42,742 nt of DNA from Pseudozyma flocculosa PF-1 (GCF_000417875.1 NW_006920886.1:579452-622193), one strand, 5' to 3'. Counted from the first letter of the stretch, positions 30,462 through 39,993 are shown. Numbers and translations are program-made. The notes: a model not told the origin generated them from the sequence alone.

Positions 30462-30995
30462 ATGACAGCTCCTCCAGCAGCCCCGGGTCCCTCGTCGATC
30501 CCGCTCTCGCCACACCTTGAAAATACACAGAGCAGCACCTTCCAAACGGGGCTAGCCATCCGCTCCTCGGTGATGTCACCTTCATTCGCCACACGCGCCC
30601 TCTCGTCCACCACGCCCTTCAACGCGCCGCTGCAGGAGGCAGTGACGTCGTTCGCCTGGGGTCAGGTATGGTCGCGACCGGGTCTGGGTCGACGCGATCG
30701 CTCGCTCCTCAACCTCGCCATCCTCATCGCCCTCTCCAAACCCACCGAACTCGCTGGACATACCCGCGGCGCTCTCAACAACGGCATCACAAAGGAGGAA
30801 CTGGCAGAGGTGGCTCTGCACGCTGCGGTTTACTGTGGTTTCCCCGCCGCCCTCGATGCTGCGAGGACGATGGAGAGGGTCGTGAATGAGGTCGAGGCGG
30901 AACAGCTGGCCGAGCGCGAGCGACAGAAGGAGCAGGAGCACGAGCACGAGAAGGAACACGGACACGAGGGAAAGAAGGAGGACAAGGAGCCCTGA
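30462..30995 (+). CDS. Carboxymuconolactone decarboxylase (CMD/AhpD-like) family protein
   Basis: A 177-residue intronless protein close to bacterial 4-carboxymuconolactone decarboxylase (PcaC), which acts in the protocatechuate branch of aromatic ring degradation; members of the wider family are also peroxidase-like. Visible signatures are FQTGLAIRSSVM (27-38), TPFNAPLQEAVTSFAWGQVW (51-70), SRPGLGRRDRSLLNLAILIAL (71-91, family core), HTRGALNNGITKEELAEV (100-117), and HAAVYCGFPAALDAARTMER, with the single Cys at 125, as in PcaC (no AhpD-type CxxC). Residues 145-177 form a family-atypical Glu/Lys/His-rich tail with several HE pairs. There is no signal peptide, so it is probably cytosolic. No other pathway gene for protocatechuate use is seen in the window, so substrate is uncertain. 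Confidence 0.87.
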   Translation: MTAPPAAPGPSSIPLSPHLENTQSSTFQTGLAIRSSVMSPSFATRALSSTTPFNAPLQEAVTSFAWGQVWSRPGLGRRDRSLLNLAILIALSKPTELAGHTRGALNNGITKEELAEVALHAAVYCGFPAALDAARTMERVVNEVEAEQLAERERQKEQEHEHEKEHGHEGKKEDKEP

Positions 30996-31108
30996 GTCCA
31001 CCCTCGCTGTTGGATACAGGGCAGGATCGAACGGAGCGCTTCGGGGACGGGCCCGCCGCCTCCGAGGAACGAGCGCGAGTGCGATCCTCGTCCTGAACTC
31101 ACAAAGTC

Positions 31109-31125
31109 GGGGGGGGGGGGGGGGG
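31109..31125. repeat. 17-base G homopolymer
   Basis: Lies in the short convergent gap between the CMD-like gene and the secreted glycosidase-like gene, preceded by ACAAAGTC. Confidence 0.9.
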
Positions 31126-31246
31126 ACATCCTCGGCCAGTCAGACACGCCAAGCAAGTTCAAGCTCCTTCTCCTCCATGGCCGATGCTAGTCTACAACGA
31201 CAAGACATCTGACCCCTCCGCTGCAATCCGCTGCGATCCGGTCCGG

Positions 31247-33916
31247 TCAGGCAGCGGCCCTAGTCGGGTCCTCGAGTCCCAGGAGGCCATAGGACCACAG
31301 CTGGACGGCGTTGGACTCGGTGCCCTCTGGCGAGAGCTCTCCGAGCGGGGTCACGTCAAAGCGCTGCGAGACGTTGTTGAACGTCCAGCTCCACACCTCT
31401 GCGAACCGCTCGGCATAGGCGCCGTTGATGGCGTTCCACAGCGACGTCTGCGCCTCCTGCACGCGGCGGACCAGGTCGGCATCGTCGCACCACTCGGGAC
31501 GTACCAGCCCGCTCTGCTGCACCACCGTCGCTCCTCGTCGCCCCACGCCCGCATCCACGTCACCGTTGGACGTCGTCGAGTTCGAGCCGGAAGCGTCGTT
31601 GGCCCCCGCCGCCGCACACGAGGCCAGGACGCGCTCGATGCCCGCGGCCTGCAGCGCCGTCTGAAAGCCCCAGCTGACGGTGCCGTGGTAGGCGGTACGG
31701 TCCAGCTCGCTCGTCTTGGTCCGGTTGACGTCGTACGCCGGGTTGGCGATGAGCATCCCGACGTTGGTCAGCAGGCCGCGCGGGAACGGCGACAGGGCCT
31801 CGACGACGGCCTCGACGGTGCGCCGCGACACGTTGCGGTTCCACACCAGGTTGAAGCCCAGGTCGGAATGGAGCACGGGCACCGGCGTGCCGTCCTCGAG
31901 CAGCGAGAGCGCGTAGATCGTCTTGCCCTTGGCGGTGCTGGCGCTGCTGTTCTGTCCATCCTCGCCGCTGCCGGTCGTCTGGCGACGGAGCTGGGCTGGC
32001 GCCGTGGCCGACATCTGCGCATCGGCCTCGAGACGCGTCAGGTCAAAGAAGCGTCGGCGAGCCCGGGCCGTAACGTTGTCGCCTGCACCTGCACCTGCAC
32101 CGGGACCGGCCTCGGAGGCAGCGGTGGAGTTGAGCGACCCATTGCCGTAGAGCAGCGAGGTGCTCAGGTTGGCCAGCTGCACGTACTCCTCGAGGCGCGG
32201 TTCGACCTGGTCGGCGGGGATATCGACCTCAAAGAAGCGCGGAGCCTGCTGCTCCCACACCTCTGCCAACGCCCTTGCCTCGTCGGCGAGGGACCGGTTG
32301 GTGAGCAGGCCCGACGCGGCGAGGTCCGAGATGGCGTACAGCGCCGCGGGGACCAGCGCCGTCGACACGTCGTACGGGTACACGCCCCAGCCCAGGCCCG
32401 GGTTCGAGTCGCGCCAGTTGCCGACGGGCACACCCTGCTGGATGCGCGCCAGGTTGTCGTACCGCTGCTCCCGCGCAAAGGGGCGGGCGCTATCCATGAC
32501 GTAGCGCACGTTGGCGTCGAGAAGGTCGCGGTACGTCGTCCCGTTCTGCAGCACCGCCGGCCGCTCGAGGAAGCGCCTGGCCTCGTCGGATGCCATCAGC
32601 TCCGGCCCCGTCCCGTTGCCGCCGGCGGTGGCGTTGAAGCGGAGCAGGTAGTCGGCCAGCTGCGGCAGCAAGAGGTAGTGCGTGTCCTTCATCTTGTAGT
32701 CGTAGAAGGGCGCGTTGCCCAACTCAGGGTGGCCCTCGTTGAGGTTGACAAAGGTCGCATAGTCGCCAATCGTCTCCTCGTGACACACCTGGCCCGAGGT
32801 GGCGTTGATGCGTTCCAGGACGCCGCTCAGCACCGACTCGACGCCAAAGGGCGTCAGGGTACGATGGTTCATCAGCAGCCGCGCCGTAACGAGTGTATCG
32901 CGACCGAAATAGGTAAGGAAACGGAAGGCTCCGGCGGTAAACTTGCTGCTGAACGTGAGGAACGACACCTGCTCCTGCGCCGCCCTGGTGCCGTCATCAA
33001 CGCCGCCGCCGCCGGCGTCGGAGAAGAGCTGGTCGACGGCGAGGCCATCGAGGTTGGTCTCGTTGGTCTGGACGGTGAAGTTGACGCTTCCCCCTGCGGC
33101 GGCGCCGGCGGGGACGAGGATTTCGATCCTGGGCGGGGTGTAGGTACCGTTGTTGGACGGGGTGACGTTGAACGCGGTGCCCTCGTTGGCCTGGAGGAGC
33201 CACTCGAGGCCGAACCGGGCCTTGCCCGCGGGCTGGCCGCGGTCGTCGCGGAGGATGGTGTCGTTGAGCCAGGCGCGGCTGAACCAGACGGTCGACTCGT
33301 CGGCCTGGGTCACGGTCCAGTTGAAGAGCGGGTTGGTGAGGCCGTTGCCCTCGACGTAATCGCGAAGTGTGCGGACCGAGCCGAGGAGCGTGGTGCCCAG
33401 AGTGGCGTTGGTGCTCAGCTCGAGCGAACCGGCGACGCCGCGGAGGTCGTTGGGTCCATAGGCGGTGCGCAGCGAGTCCGGGACGAGCGTCACAGTCAGG
33501 GGCTGCTTGTCGGCGCCGGCGGCGGCGGTAGCGGTCGCGTTGCCATCTGTGCTGCTGTTGCTGCCACTGGCATCCGCGCCATGGCCGTCGTCGAGGGGGA
33601 GAAAGTAGACGACGGCGCCCGAGTTTCCGGCGGGGAAGGCGACGAGGAACCTGTTGAGCTGGTCGTCTTGGGTGACGGCCGTGGCGTTGGTGACGAGGAG
33701 CTGGGCCGAGGTGAGGTTGGAGCGGATAAAGTAGTTGTCGTACCCTCCCGAGGTGAGGTTGAAGCGCAGATCGATCTGGTCCGGGCGCGGCGGAGAGAGC
33801 TCGAGCGGGTTGCCGGCGGTGACGTTGGCCGGCTGCTGTGCCGTCGTCGTCGTGGGGCCGGCCGAGGCCAGGACGAGGCTGAGCAGGGCGAGAAAGGCGC
33901 GGCTGGACGGTCTCAT
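31247..33916 (-). CDS. Secreted, heavily N-glycosylated six-hairpin-glycosidase-like protein
   Basis: An 889-residue intronless protein. Start at 33916 is chosen because it begins a signal peptide (AFLALLSLVLASAG, cleavage near residue 26); an upstream in-frame ATG would add 41 residues from the promoter region. The central part resembles the (alpha/alpha)6 barrel of debranching-enzyme-type and related glycosidases: TYFGRDTLVTARLLM (FGRD 337-340), VCHEETIGDYA (HEE 379-381), APFYDYKMKDTHYLLLPQL (403-420). The acidic residues in FGRD, HEE and KDT are candidate active-site positions, by family analogy. More than 20 N-x-S/T sequons are spread over the protein, unusually dense. Later blocks are LGWGVYPYDVSTALVPAAL, SDLGFNLVWNRN and GTVSWGFQTALQ. 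Substrate unknown; extracellular glucan or host sugar polymer breakdown is a guess. A TATA box precedes it. Confidence 0.8.
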   Translation of the reverse strand: MRPSSRAFLALLSLVLASAGPTTTTAQQPANVTAGNPLELSPPRPDQIDLRFNLTSGGYDNYFIRSNLTSAQLLVTNATAVTQDDQLNRFLVAFPAGNSGAVVYFLPLDDGHGADASGSNSSTDGNATATAAAGADKQPLTVTLVPDSLRTAYGPNDLRGVAGSLELSTNATLGTTLLGSVRTLRDYVEGNGLTNPLFNWTVTQADESTVWFSRAWLNDTILRDDRGQPAGKARFGLEWLLQANEGTAFNVTPSNNGTYTPPRIEILVPAGAAAGGSVNFTVQTNETNLDGLAVDQLFSDAGGGGVDDGTRAAQEQVSFLTFSSKFTAGAFRFLTYFGRDTLVTARLLMNHRTLTPFGVESVLSGVLERINATSGQVCHEETIGDYATFVNLNEGHPELGNAPFYDYKMKDTHYLLLPQLADYLLRFNATAGGNGTGPELMASDEARRFLERPAVLQNGTTYRDLLDANVRYVMDSARPFAREQRYDNLARIQQGVPVGNWRDSNPGLGWGVYPYDVSTALVPAALYAISDLAASGLLTNRSLADEARALAEVWEQQAPRFFEVDIPADQVEPRLEEYVQLANLSTSLLYGNGSLNSTAASEAGPGAGAGAGDNVTARARRRFFDLTRLEADAQMSATAPAQLRRQTTGSGEDGQNSSASTAKGKTIYALSLLEDGTPVPVLHSDLGFNLVWNRNVSRRTVEAVVEALSPFPRGLLTNVGMLIANPAYDVNRTKTSELDRTAYHGTVSWGFQTALQAAGIERVLASCAAAGANDASGSNSTTSNGDVDAGVGRRGATVVQQSGLVRPEWCDDADLVRRVQEAQTSLWNAINGAYAERFAEVWSWTFNNVSQRFDVTPLGELSPEGTESNAVQLWSYGLLGLEDPTRAAA

Positions 33917-34000
33917 TTCGAGGAAGCGGTCGAGAGCCGGGGTTGAAGGGAAGCGTGAGAATAGCAGAGGCAGATGGGGATGGAGGAGAGGGCCTCGCTC

Positions 34001-34010
34001 CTTATATCCA
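34001..34010 (-). promoter_or_regulatory. TATA box of the secreted glycosidase-like gene
   Basis: On the minus strand TGGATATAAG begins 94 bases before the chosen start codon. Its position favours the start at 33916 over the upstream ATG at 34039, which would lie before the TATA box. Confidence 0.6.
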
Positions 34011-35184
34011 CCGACGTCCTGCAACGTAGTCCGGTTCACGGTAGCGGGGACGAGAGCGGATCGTCCTGCTCACCCTGCCTATCTTCCGATCGTCATCCCG
34101 TGCGGTCGGAGTCGACGGAGGATTCGGCAGAAAGGCGTGCGTTTGCTTCCGAGGTCGCCGGGCAGGTCCCCAGTCGGAAGGCTTGGTGGCGGTACGGTAG
34201 GCAGACGCGGAGGATTCGCCGTTAACCCGGATGGCCGCGTGGTCGAGCTCGAGTGCAGCTACAGTAGCACCAAACGGGTGGCACGGGGGTCAGCAGGCGC
34301 CGATGCTGCTGTCGTGGCCATGGCTGAACGGGCGAGGGGGGTGGGAAGCAAGTTGCCGAGACCGAGCTCGGACAGAGAGGTGCGTCGTCTCGTGTTTGAG
34401 CGCATATCGACCGGTACCGGCCTGCATCCCTACGGTGGCGGCGCGGGTGGCCAAGCTGAGGAAGAAAGGCGAGCGTGGTGAAGTGCGGGGTGGTGGCTGA
34501 GCCACGGGGGCCCAGCGGGCTGGCGTCACGACCAAGCAAGCAGGGAAACGGGAGCAGCGGAGCAGTGGCGGACCACGATGCGGTGCTCCGCATCTCGGCT
34601 GTCGAGTTTGGCAGCCCAACCGAGAGGGAGCGGGGCGGCGCCCTCACAAACGAAGCTTCAGAGGCAGCAGCAGCAGCAGCAGCAGCAGCGCGCACCGTAC
34701 CGGACGGCGTCATTCGCCTGCTGGCTCTCGATGCCATGCTGTGCCACGCCACGCCATCCTCGCTCGCCACATCACCTACTCTACTCGCCTAACCTTACCG
34801 ACCTCTCCGCCTGCCCACTGTAGCCTACCTGCTGCTTCGGTCCTCGCTCGGTCGCCATTCCATCCCGTCCTACATACATCGCAGCAGAGCAAGCAAGGCT
34901 ATGTACAGGTACATCGCCAGACCCCTGCCGTCTTTGCCCCGACAGCAGGTGTAGAGTGAGTGAGCTTGGTTGCCGGTATGCTACCCGTACCTACCCGTCC
35001 CCTCCACGCCATCCCAGCCGAGTGCGCGACTTCCGTACGTGGCGTGGCAGTCTAGTCGGGCTCGAGCTCGTGTACGTCGCCGTGCACACAAGAGCGCCTC
35101 GCCTTGTCCCGCAAGACGGGCACTACCAGCCGCGCATCCCGATCTCCTTCTCCTCCTTCCCCTCGTCGTCGTCGTTGTCTTCGG
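34011..35184. other. Intergenic region, no gene seen
   Basis: Upstream of the minus-strand glycosidase-like gene and before the broken dehydrogenase. (CAG)8 lies at 34665-34688. Open frames here show no family features. The missing N-terminal half of the dehydrogenase relic could not be traced in this stretch. Confidence 0.55.
34665..34688. repeat. (CAG)8 microsatellite
   Basis: Eight perfect CAG triplets outside supported coding sequence. Confidence 0.9.
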
Positions 35185-35646
35185 CGACCATCGCAAAGGA
35201 CCGCTGCCGGCGCGTCTTTGACCACGTCCCCACCGTCGTCGTCAACAATGCCGAATGGACCTACAGCAACAAGCCCAGCCTCGACGTGACCGACGCCGAG
35301 TTTGACCGCGTCGTCGACATCAACCTCAAGTCGGTCTTTCTGGCCACCCAGGCCGTCCTGCCCGCCCTCATCGAGGCGCAGACGGGCGGCTCGTCTGTCA
35401 ATGTCTCGAGCACCGGCGCCATCCGCCCGCGCCCCGGCCTCGTGTGGTAGGAGTCGACCTTCCCTCGTCGTCGTCGCCGTGCCCCACATCGCCGTGGACC
35501 ATCGGATCGACCCGCTGACGCCGTCGACTCCGGATCGCGATCTCCGGGGGCGACCGACCGACAATGCGCGCCTTTCGCCGTCGAATACGCCCCGCACGGC
35601 ATCCGCTTCAACTGCGTCTGACCCGTCGCGGGCAACACGGCGCTGT
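35185..35646 (+). pseudogene. Broken short-chain dehydrogenase/reductase (SDR)
   Basis: Two blocks in the same frame match a classical SDR. The first (about 35199-35447) reads PTVVVNNAEWTYSNKP, FDRVVDINLKSVFLATQAVL and SSVNVSSTGAIRPRPGLVW: the NNAG, NxxxVF and catalytic-serine regions, though NNAG has become NNAE. It ends at TAG (35448-35450), where the catalytic Tyr would follow. The second block (about 35574-35643) reads FAVEYAPHGIRFNCV, then TGA, then PVAGNTAL, the usual segment after the active site. Between them about 40 codons bear no SDR likeness and the YxxxK segment is missing; no AG acceptor exists to splice this out. The Rossmann GxxxGxG start is also absent. A GTGAGT follows NTAL and may be a relic donor site. 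A dead gene is the simplest reading. Confidence 0.82.
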
Positions 35647-36089
35647 GAGTCACGGCTGTGCGCCCTCTCCCTCGCGATGCGTGTAGCCAGCCGGCGGCCT
35701 GATGAGCGAAGCGGAATGAAGTGAAAGGATAGCCCGGGGGCCGACGTGTTGGTGCAGAGTCGAGGCGAGAGGTACCTTGTCGCTTTCGACGAGATTATTG
35801 GTGTCGTCCGTCCCCCTCGTCGACGATGGCTCGAGCGCGGACCCGCCAAGTCCGGCTCGGAATGGCAGCGAGCCGGCGTCAGCGGTCGGGCGGGCGGGCT
35901 GAGTCCTTTTGGCTGCCAAGACCCATGACTTTCCTCGAGTCCCGTTGGAGGCCCTCCTTCGACTTCCAGACCCCTGCTCCTTTCCACCTCGCCATTCCAA
36001 CACGATCCTCGACGTCCTGCCTCGCCGCTACGTGCCATACTACTGCCTGCCTGCCAACCGACCGAGCACCTCGAATCGACCACCTCACG
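35647..36089. promoter_or_regulatory. Upstream region of the isonitrile-hydratase-like gene
   Basis: About 440 bases between the dehydrogenase relic and the next start codon. No gene and no clear TATA box. The last 80 bases are C-rich and G-poor, typical of a leader. Confidence 0.45.
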
Positions 36090-36824
36090 ATGTCTAGCAC
36101 CGACTCCTCTACGGCCCCGGCTGCCTCTCCGGACGCCGTGCTCTCGGTGGGCGTTGCCCTGTTTGACGGCGTGACGCAGCAAGACTACATCGGTCCCATC
36201 TCTGCCCTGGGACCGCACTGCAAGGTGCACCTGCTCCACACGAGCTCCGAGGCGGTGCGGAGCGACCTGCGCTTCGGCATCCTTCCCTCTTCGACGTTTG
36301 CCGATGTGCAGCGCGTCGACATCCTGCTGGTACCGGGCGCGCCGACGCACTACATCATCGCGGCGCTGCAGGACGACGGGCTGATGGAGGCCATCGCGCG
36401 GCTGGGCCGTGGCGCGCGCTACGTGACGTCGGTGTGCACGGGTGCGGTGCTGCTGGGCTGCGCCGGGCTGCTGGACGGCTACCGCGCCACGACGCACTGG
36501 ACGGCGCTGCCCGTGCTCGAGGCCATGGGCATCGAGACGGTGCGCCAGCGCGTCGTTCACGACCGCAACCGCCTCACGGGCGGCGGCGTCACGGCGGGCC
36601 TCGACTTTGGACTGACGCTCCTCGCGGTCCTCAAGGGCGAGGCGTGCGCCAAGGCAACCCAGCTCATCCTCGAGTACGATCCGCAGCCCCCCTTCAACGC
36701 TGGAAGCCCGCAGGGTGCAGGCAAGGAGATCACGGCGCTCGCCCTCACGCCCGAGCGCCAGAGGACGGTGCAGCAGTGCATCGACCTCATCCAGCAGCGT
36801 CGTCGCGGAGGGCGCCCGGAGTAA
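36090..36824 (+). CDS. DJ-1/PfpI family protein, isonitrile-hydratase-like
   Basis: A 244-residue intronless protein very like bacterial isonitrile hydratase InhA, which adds water to isonitriles to give N-substituted formamides. Motifs: GVALFDGVTQQDYIGPISAL (21-40, with D32 at the catalytic-Asp position), DILLVPGAP (77-85), the nucleophile elbow RYVTSVCTGAVLLGCAGLL (110-128, C116 followed by T117), GYRATTHWTAL, ETVRQRVVHDRNRLTGGGVTAG and LEYDPQPPFNAGSP. All three residues tied to InhA activity (Asp, Cys, Thr) appear to be kept. No targeting signal, so likely cytosolic. ATG context is ACGATGT. Many fungal relatives are only called ThiJ/PfpI proteins; the true substrate is not shown. Its place beside a dehydrogenase relic hints at a former small metabolic or detoxification group. 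Confidence 0.88.
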   Translation: MSSTDSSTAPAASPDAVLSVGVALFDGVTQQDYIGPISALGPHCKVHLLHTSSEAVRSDLRFGILPSSTFADVQRVDILLVPGAPTHYIIAALQDDGLMEAIARLGRGARYVTSVCTGAVLLGCAGLLDGYRATTHWTALPVLEAMGIETVRQRVVHDRNRLTGGGVTAGLDFGLTLLAVLKGEACAKATQLILEYDPQPPFNAGSPQGAGKEITALALTPERQRTVQQCIDLIQQRRRGGRPE

Positions 36825-37373
36825 CGCGGTGCGCGAGGGGAGCTCCTGGCTGGTTCCCCGCCTCTGCTTGCAGCTAGGCTGTCAGCAGTCGTCGTCGTCG
36901 TCGTCGTCGTCAATGAAGGCTAGGGAGGAGGTGGCGTCGGCGGAGCAGGGGAAAAAAGAGGCGGACGACGGTTGCCGGCTGGGCGAGGCGAGGCCTGGGC
37001 CAGGCTGGGCGGCGCCAGCACCATGGACGGGGGCAAACCTCGGAACTCGGGCGTGGCCGTGGGCAAAATGTAGCTCGCCGCCCCCAAATCAGAATTTTCT
37101 TCGAGGCTGGCAGGCTGGCAGGCTGGCGGCCCTGGCTCTTCGCTGCTGGCCTCGCTTGCTCTTCACCCCTGCCTGCTCCTCTTGCTCCTCATCACCACCA
37201 CCGTCACCCTCGCATCCGCCACGCGCCTCCCCCGCCACACACACACTCTCATACCCTTCATCCTAGCTCTTTCCTGCCGCCTCCTCGACCGATTGAGCAT
37301 CCCTCCGGCTCCTGGCCCGCTTCTCACCCTTCCGAAACCGAAACCCCCCTCTCTCTTCCTGGCCCGCCTCGCC
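36825..37373. promoter_or_regulatory. Upstream region of the Nop25/NOL8-type gene
   Basis: No gene. (GTC)8 lies at 36888-36911 and a GGCAGGCTGGCAGGCTGGC repeat at about 37107-37125. From about 37155 the plus strand becomes strongly pyrimidine-rich up to the start codon at 37374. Confidence 0.5.
36888..36911. repeat. (GTC)8 microsatellite
   Basis: Eight perfect GTC triplets shortly after the isonitrile-hydratase-like stop codon. Confidence 0.9.
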
Positions 37374-39993
37374 ATGTCTGCCACCCCGTCGGCCGGCCTG
37401 CTCGCCTTCACCGAGTCGGCGCAAAAGAACGGCGCAGGCCCCTCGGCCAAGTCGGCGAAAAGGAAGCCAAAGCAGCGCTCCTCGGGTTCCCATTCGGCTG
37501 CAGGCCGCCACAAGGGTAAGACTGCCGCCATTGACTTTGACGAGGCCGCCAGGGCAGAGTACCTCACCGGCTTCCAGAAGCGCAAGGCGGCCAGAAAGGA
37601 GGCGGGCAGGGATTTCCTCCGGAAAAAGCAAAAAGAGGAGCAGCTCGCCACCCGCAAAGAGGCCAGGGAGGCAAAGAAGCAGAGGGCCAGGGAAAACCTA
37701 AAGGCCGACCGACGCGCAATGGGCCTGCCCAGCGACAGCGAGGCCGAAGACGACGGCGGTGACGACGGCGGCGACATCGACACCGTGCCCGCCCTGCATG
37801 ACGAGACCTACGACGACGACGAGCACCACACCGAGGTCGTCGTCGAGGCCTTTGACCCGCAAGACGAGGACAAGAGGCAGGCAGACGAGCAGGCCCGCGT
37901 CCTCGCAATGGCTCGCGAACACAAAAAGGCAAAGGCCGCCGCTGCTGCCGCTGCCGCCGCCGCCAAGCCCCCGCCGTCCTCGCCGTCATCGCTGCCGTCC
38001 GTCGCCCTCACTGCCGTCGAAGCCCTCCCTCCCTCCTCGGCCAAGGCCAACAAGGCAAATGCAAGTTTCCCTCGGTCTCGTCCTTCTCCCCTGCCGGCCT
38101 CTTCGTCGCGGTCGTCGATCGCATCCTGCCACATTGCGGACCCGTGCGCTGACCTTCGGCTCCTCCCCCATTCTCGTACCTGTCCCCATCCCCGTCCCCG
38201 TCCTCGTCCCCTCCTCCACCCCTCTCTGACACCCCTCGCTCCACAGACGAAGAGCAAGAAGAACCAGACTCGGACCCGCCGCAGCATGAGCCGCACCCCG
38301 GTCAAAAAAGGCTCCACGTCTCGGGGCTCACAGAAGCCTTCACAGCGGAGGAGCTAAAGCAGCGCTTCTCCGCCTTTGGCCGCGTCGTCGCCCTCGACGA
38401 GTGGCCCGGCCCGCCCAGCGCCACGGGCCAGCTGCGGCCGTTTGCCTACCTCACCATCGAGGCGACGGGCCCGCAGGTGTCGCGCTGCATCAACCTCCTC
38501 AATGGCTCCATGTGGAAGGGGACCAAGCTGCGCGTCGGAGAGGCCAAACCAGACTACCGCAAGAGGAGGATCATCGAGCTGGAAAAGGAAAAGGCGGCGC
38601 AGGGAGTCGACAAGCCAGCCAAGCGCAAGCGGCTCCCCGGCCACATTGGCGTCGAGAGCAGCAACATGGAGCCCGTCACGCCGCAGCGGGTCAAGGCGGG
38701 CCTGTGGGGCTGGAAGCGGACGCCCGCCGGCCACCTGATCCGGCCGCTGCACATCCGTCCCGAGCACCCGCTGCCCAAGCCCGCCCCGCTCAAGACAAAG
38801 GACGGCGAGAATGTCAAGGGCACGCGGCGTCCGCGGGCCAACGCCGTGCCCTCGAAGCGCGCCAAGCGGATCACCATCGACCCCACGCGCTACGGCGCCG
38901 TCCACATCACCGGATCCATGCTCGACGGCTTCGCTGCGGGCGCCCTCGACGTCGGCTCGCTCGGCCCAGGCGAGTGGCAGTGCGACGAGATCGGCGATGA
39001 CGACGGAGACGAGGACGATTCTGATGGGAGCGACGTCGCCGCCGCTGCCGCCTCGCGCGCCGCTGCGGTTCCGGCCGACGCCTCGACGAGGCTGGTCCGG
39101 TGGAGATACGTCGGAAAGGATGGCAAGACGCTCCACGAGGAGTTTGCCAAGCTTCTGGTGCGCCCCGTGGTGCCGCCCCCTCGCACCGTGCCGGTAGCGG
39201 ATGCCGGTGCAGCGGGCGTCGAGCAGAGAAGCGGCGAGGCCGATCGCGACGCCGTCGAAGAGGCCGGCGAGGTTGCCGCCAACGACGAAGCGCTCGAACT
39301 CGAGCTCGGTGCGGATGCAGAGCTGTCGGACGCCGACAGCGATCTGTTCGCCGGCTTCCCGAGCACGCTGGCCGCGGCCAAGAAGAGCGAGCCAGGCCCC
39401 GACGAGGATGCGTCCGACAGCGAGGCAGAGGCTGCAGCGTCGGACGCGGGGAGCGATCTCTTCTCTGGCTTCCCCTCGTCGATCTCGGCCGCGAAAGCGG
39501 AAGCGGAAGCGACGGCAAAGCAACCCTCGGCCGTGGCTCAGAGCGCCAGCGCCAAGGCAGCGGAACCAGCGCCGGCGCCGCTCTTCGACCTGATCCCCAA
39601 GGCTCCCTACGATCCCGATGCCGAATCCGACTTTTCCGAGGGATACCAGGAGGGCCCCATCTCCGGCGGCAACGGCCAGGGCACCAAGGCCGTCCCGGCG
39701 CAGGACTATGCGGGCGAACGCGACAAGACGCTCGGTCTGCTGTCGAGCCTGTTTGGCTCGGGCATCGTCGACGTCGGCCAGGTCGAAGCTGCCCCGGCCC
39801 CGATCTACACGCCCTATGCCGAGGAGGACGACGACGACATCGAGGCGATCATCTCCAAGCCTGCGCCTGGCGCTATCGAGGTTGAGAGCGTAGCGGCGGC
39901 GGCGGCGACCCCGGATGGTGATGCAGACGATCAGCTCACCATTGAGCCTCGCGCATCGTTGCTTCCGGGCTCGGATGACTCGGACAGCGATGA

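Noticed and set aside
31184..33946. 920-codon plus-strand open frame opposite the secreted glycosidase-like gene
   Set aside because: Antisense mirror of a GC-rich gene; no domain, signal peptide or sensible composition.
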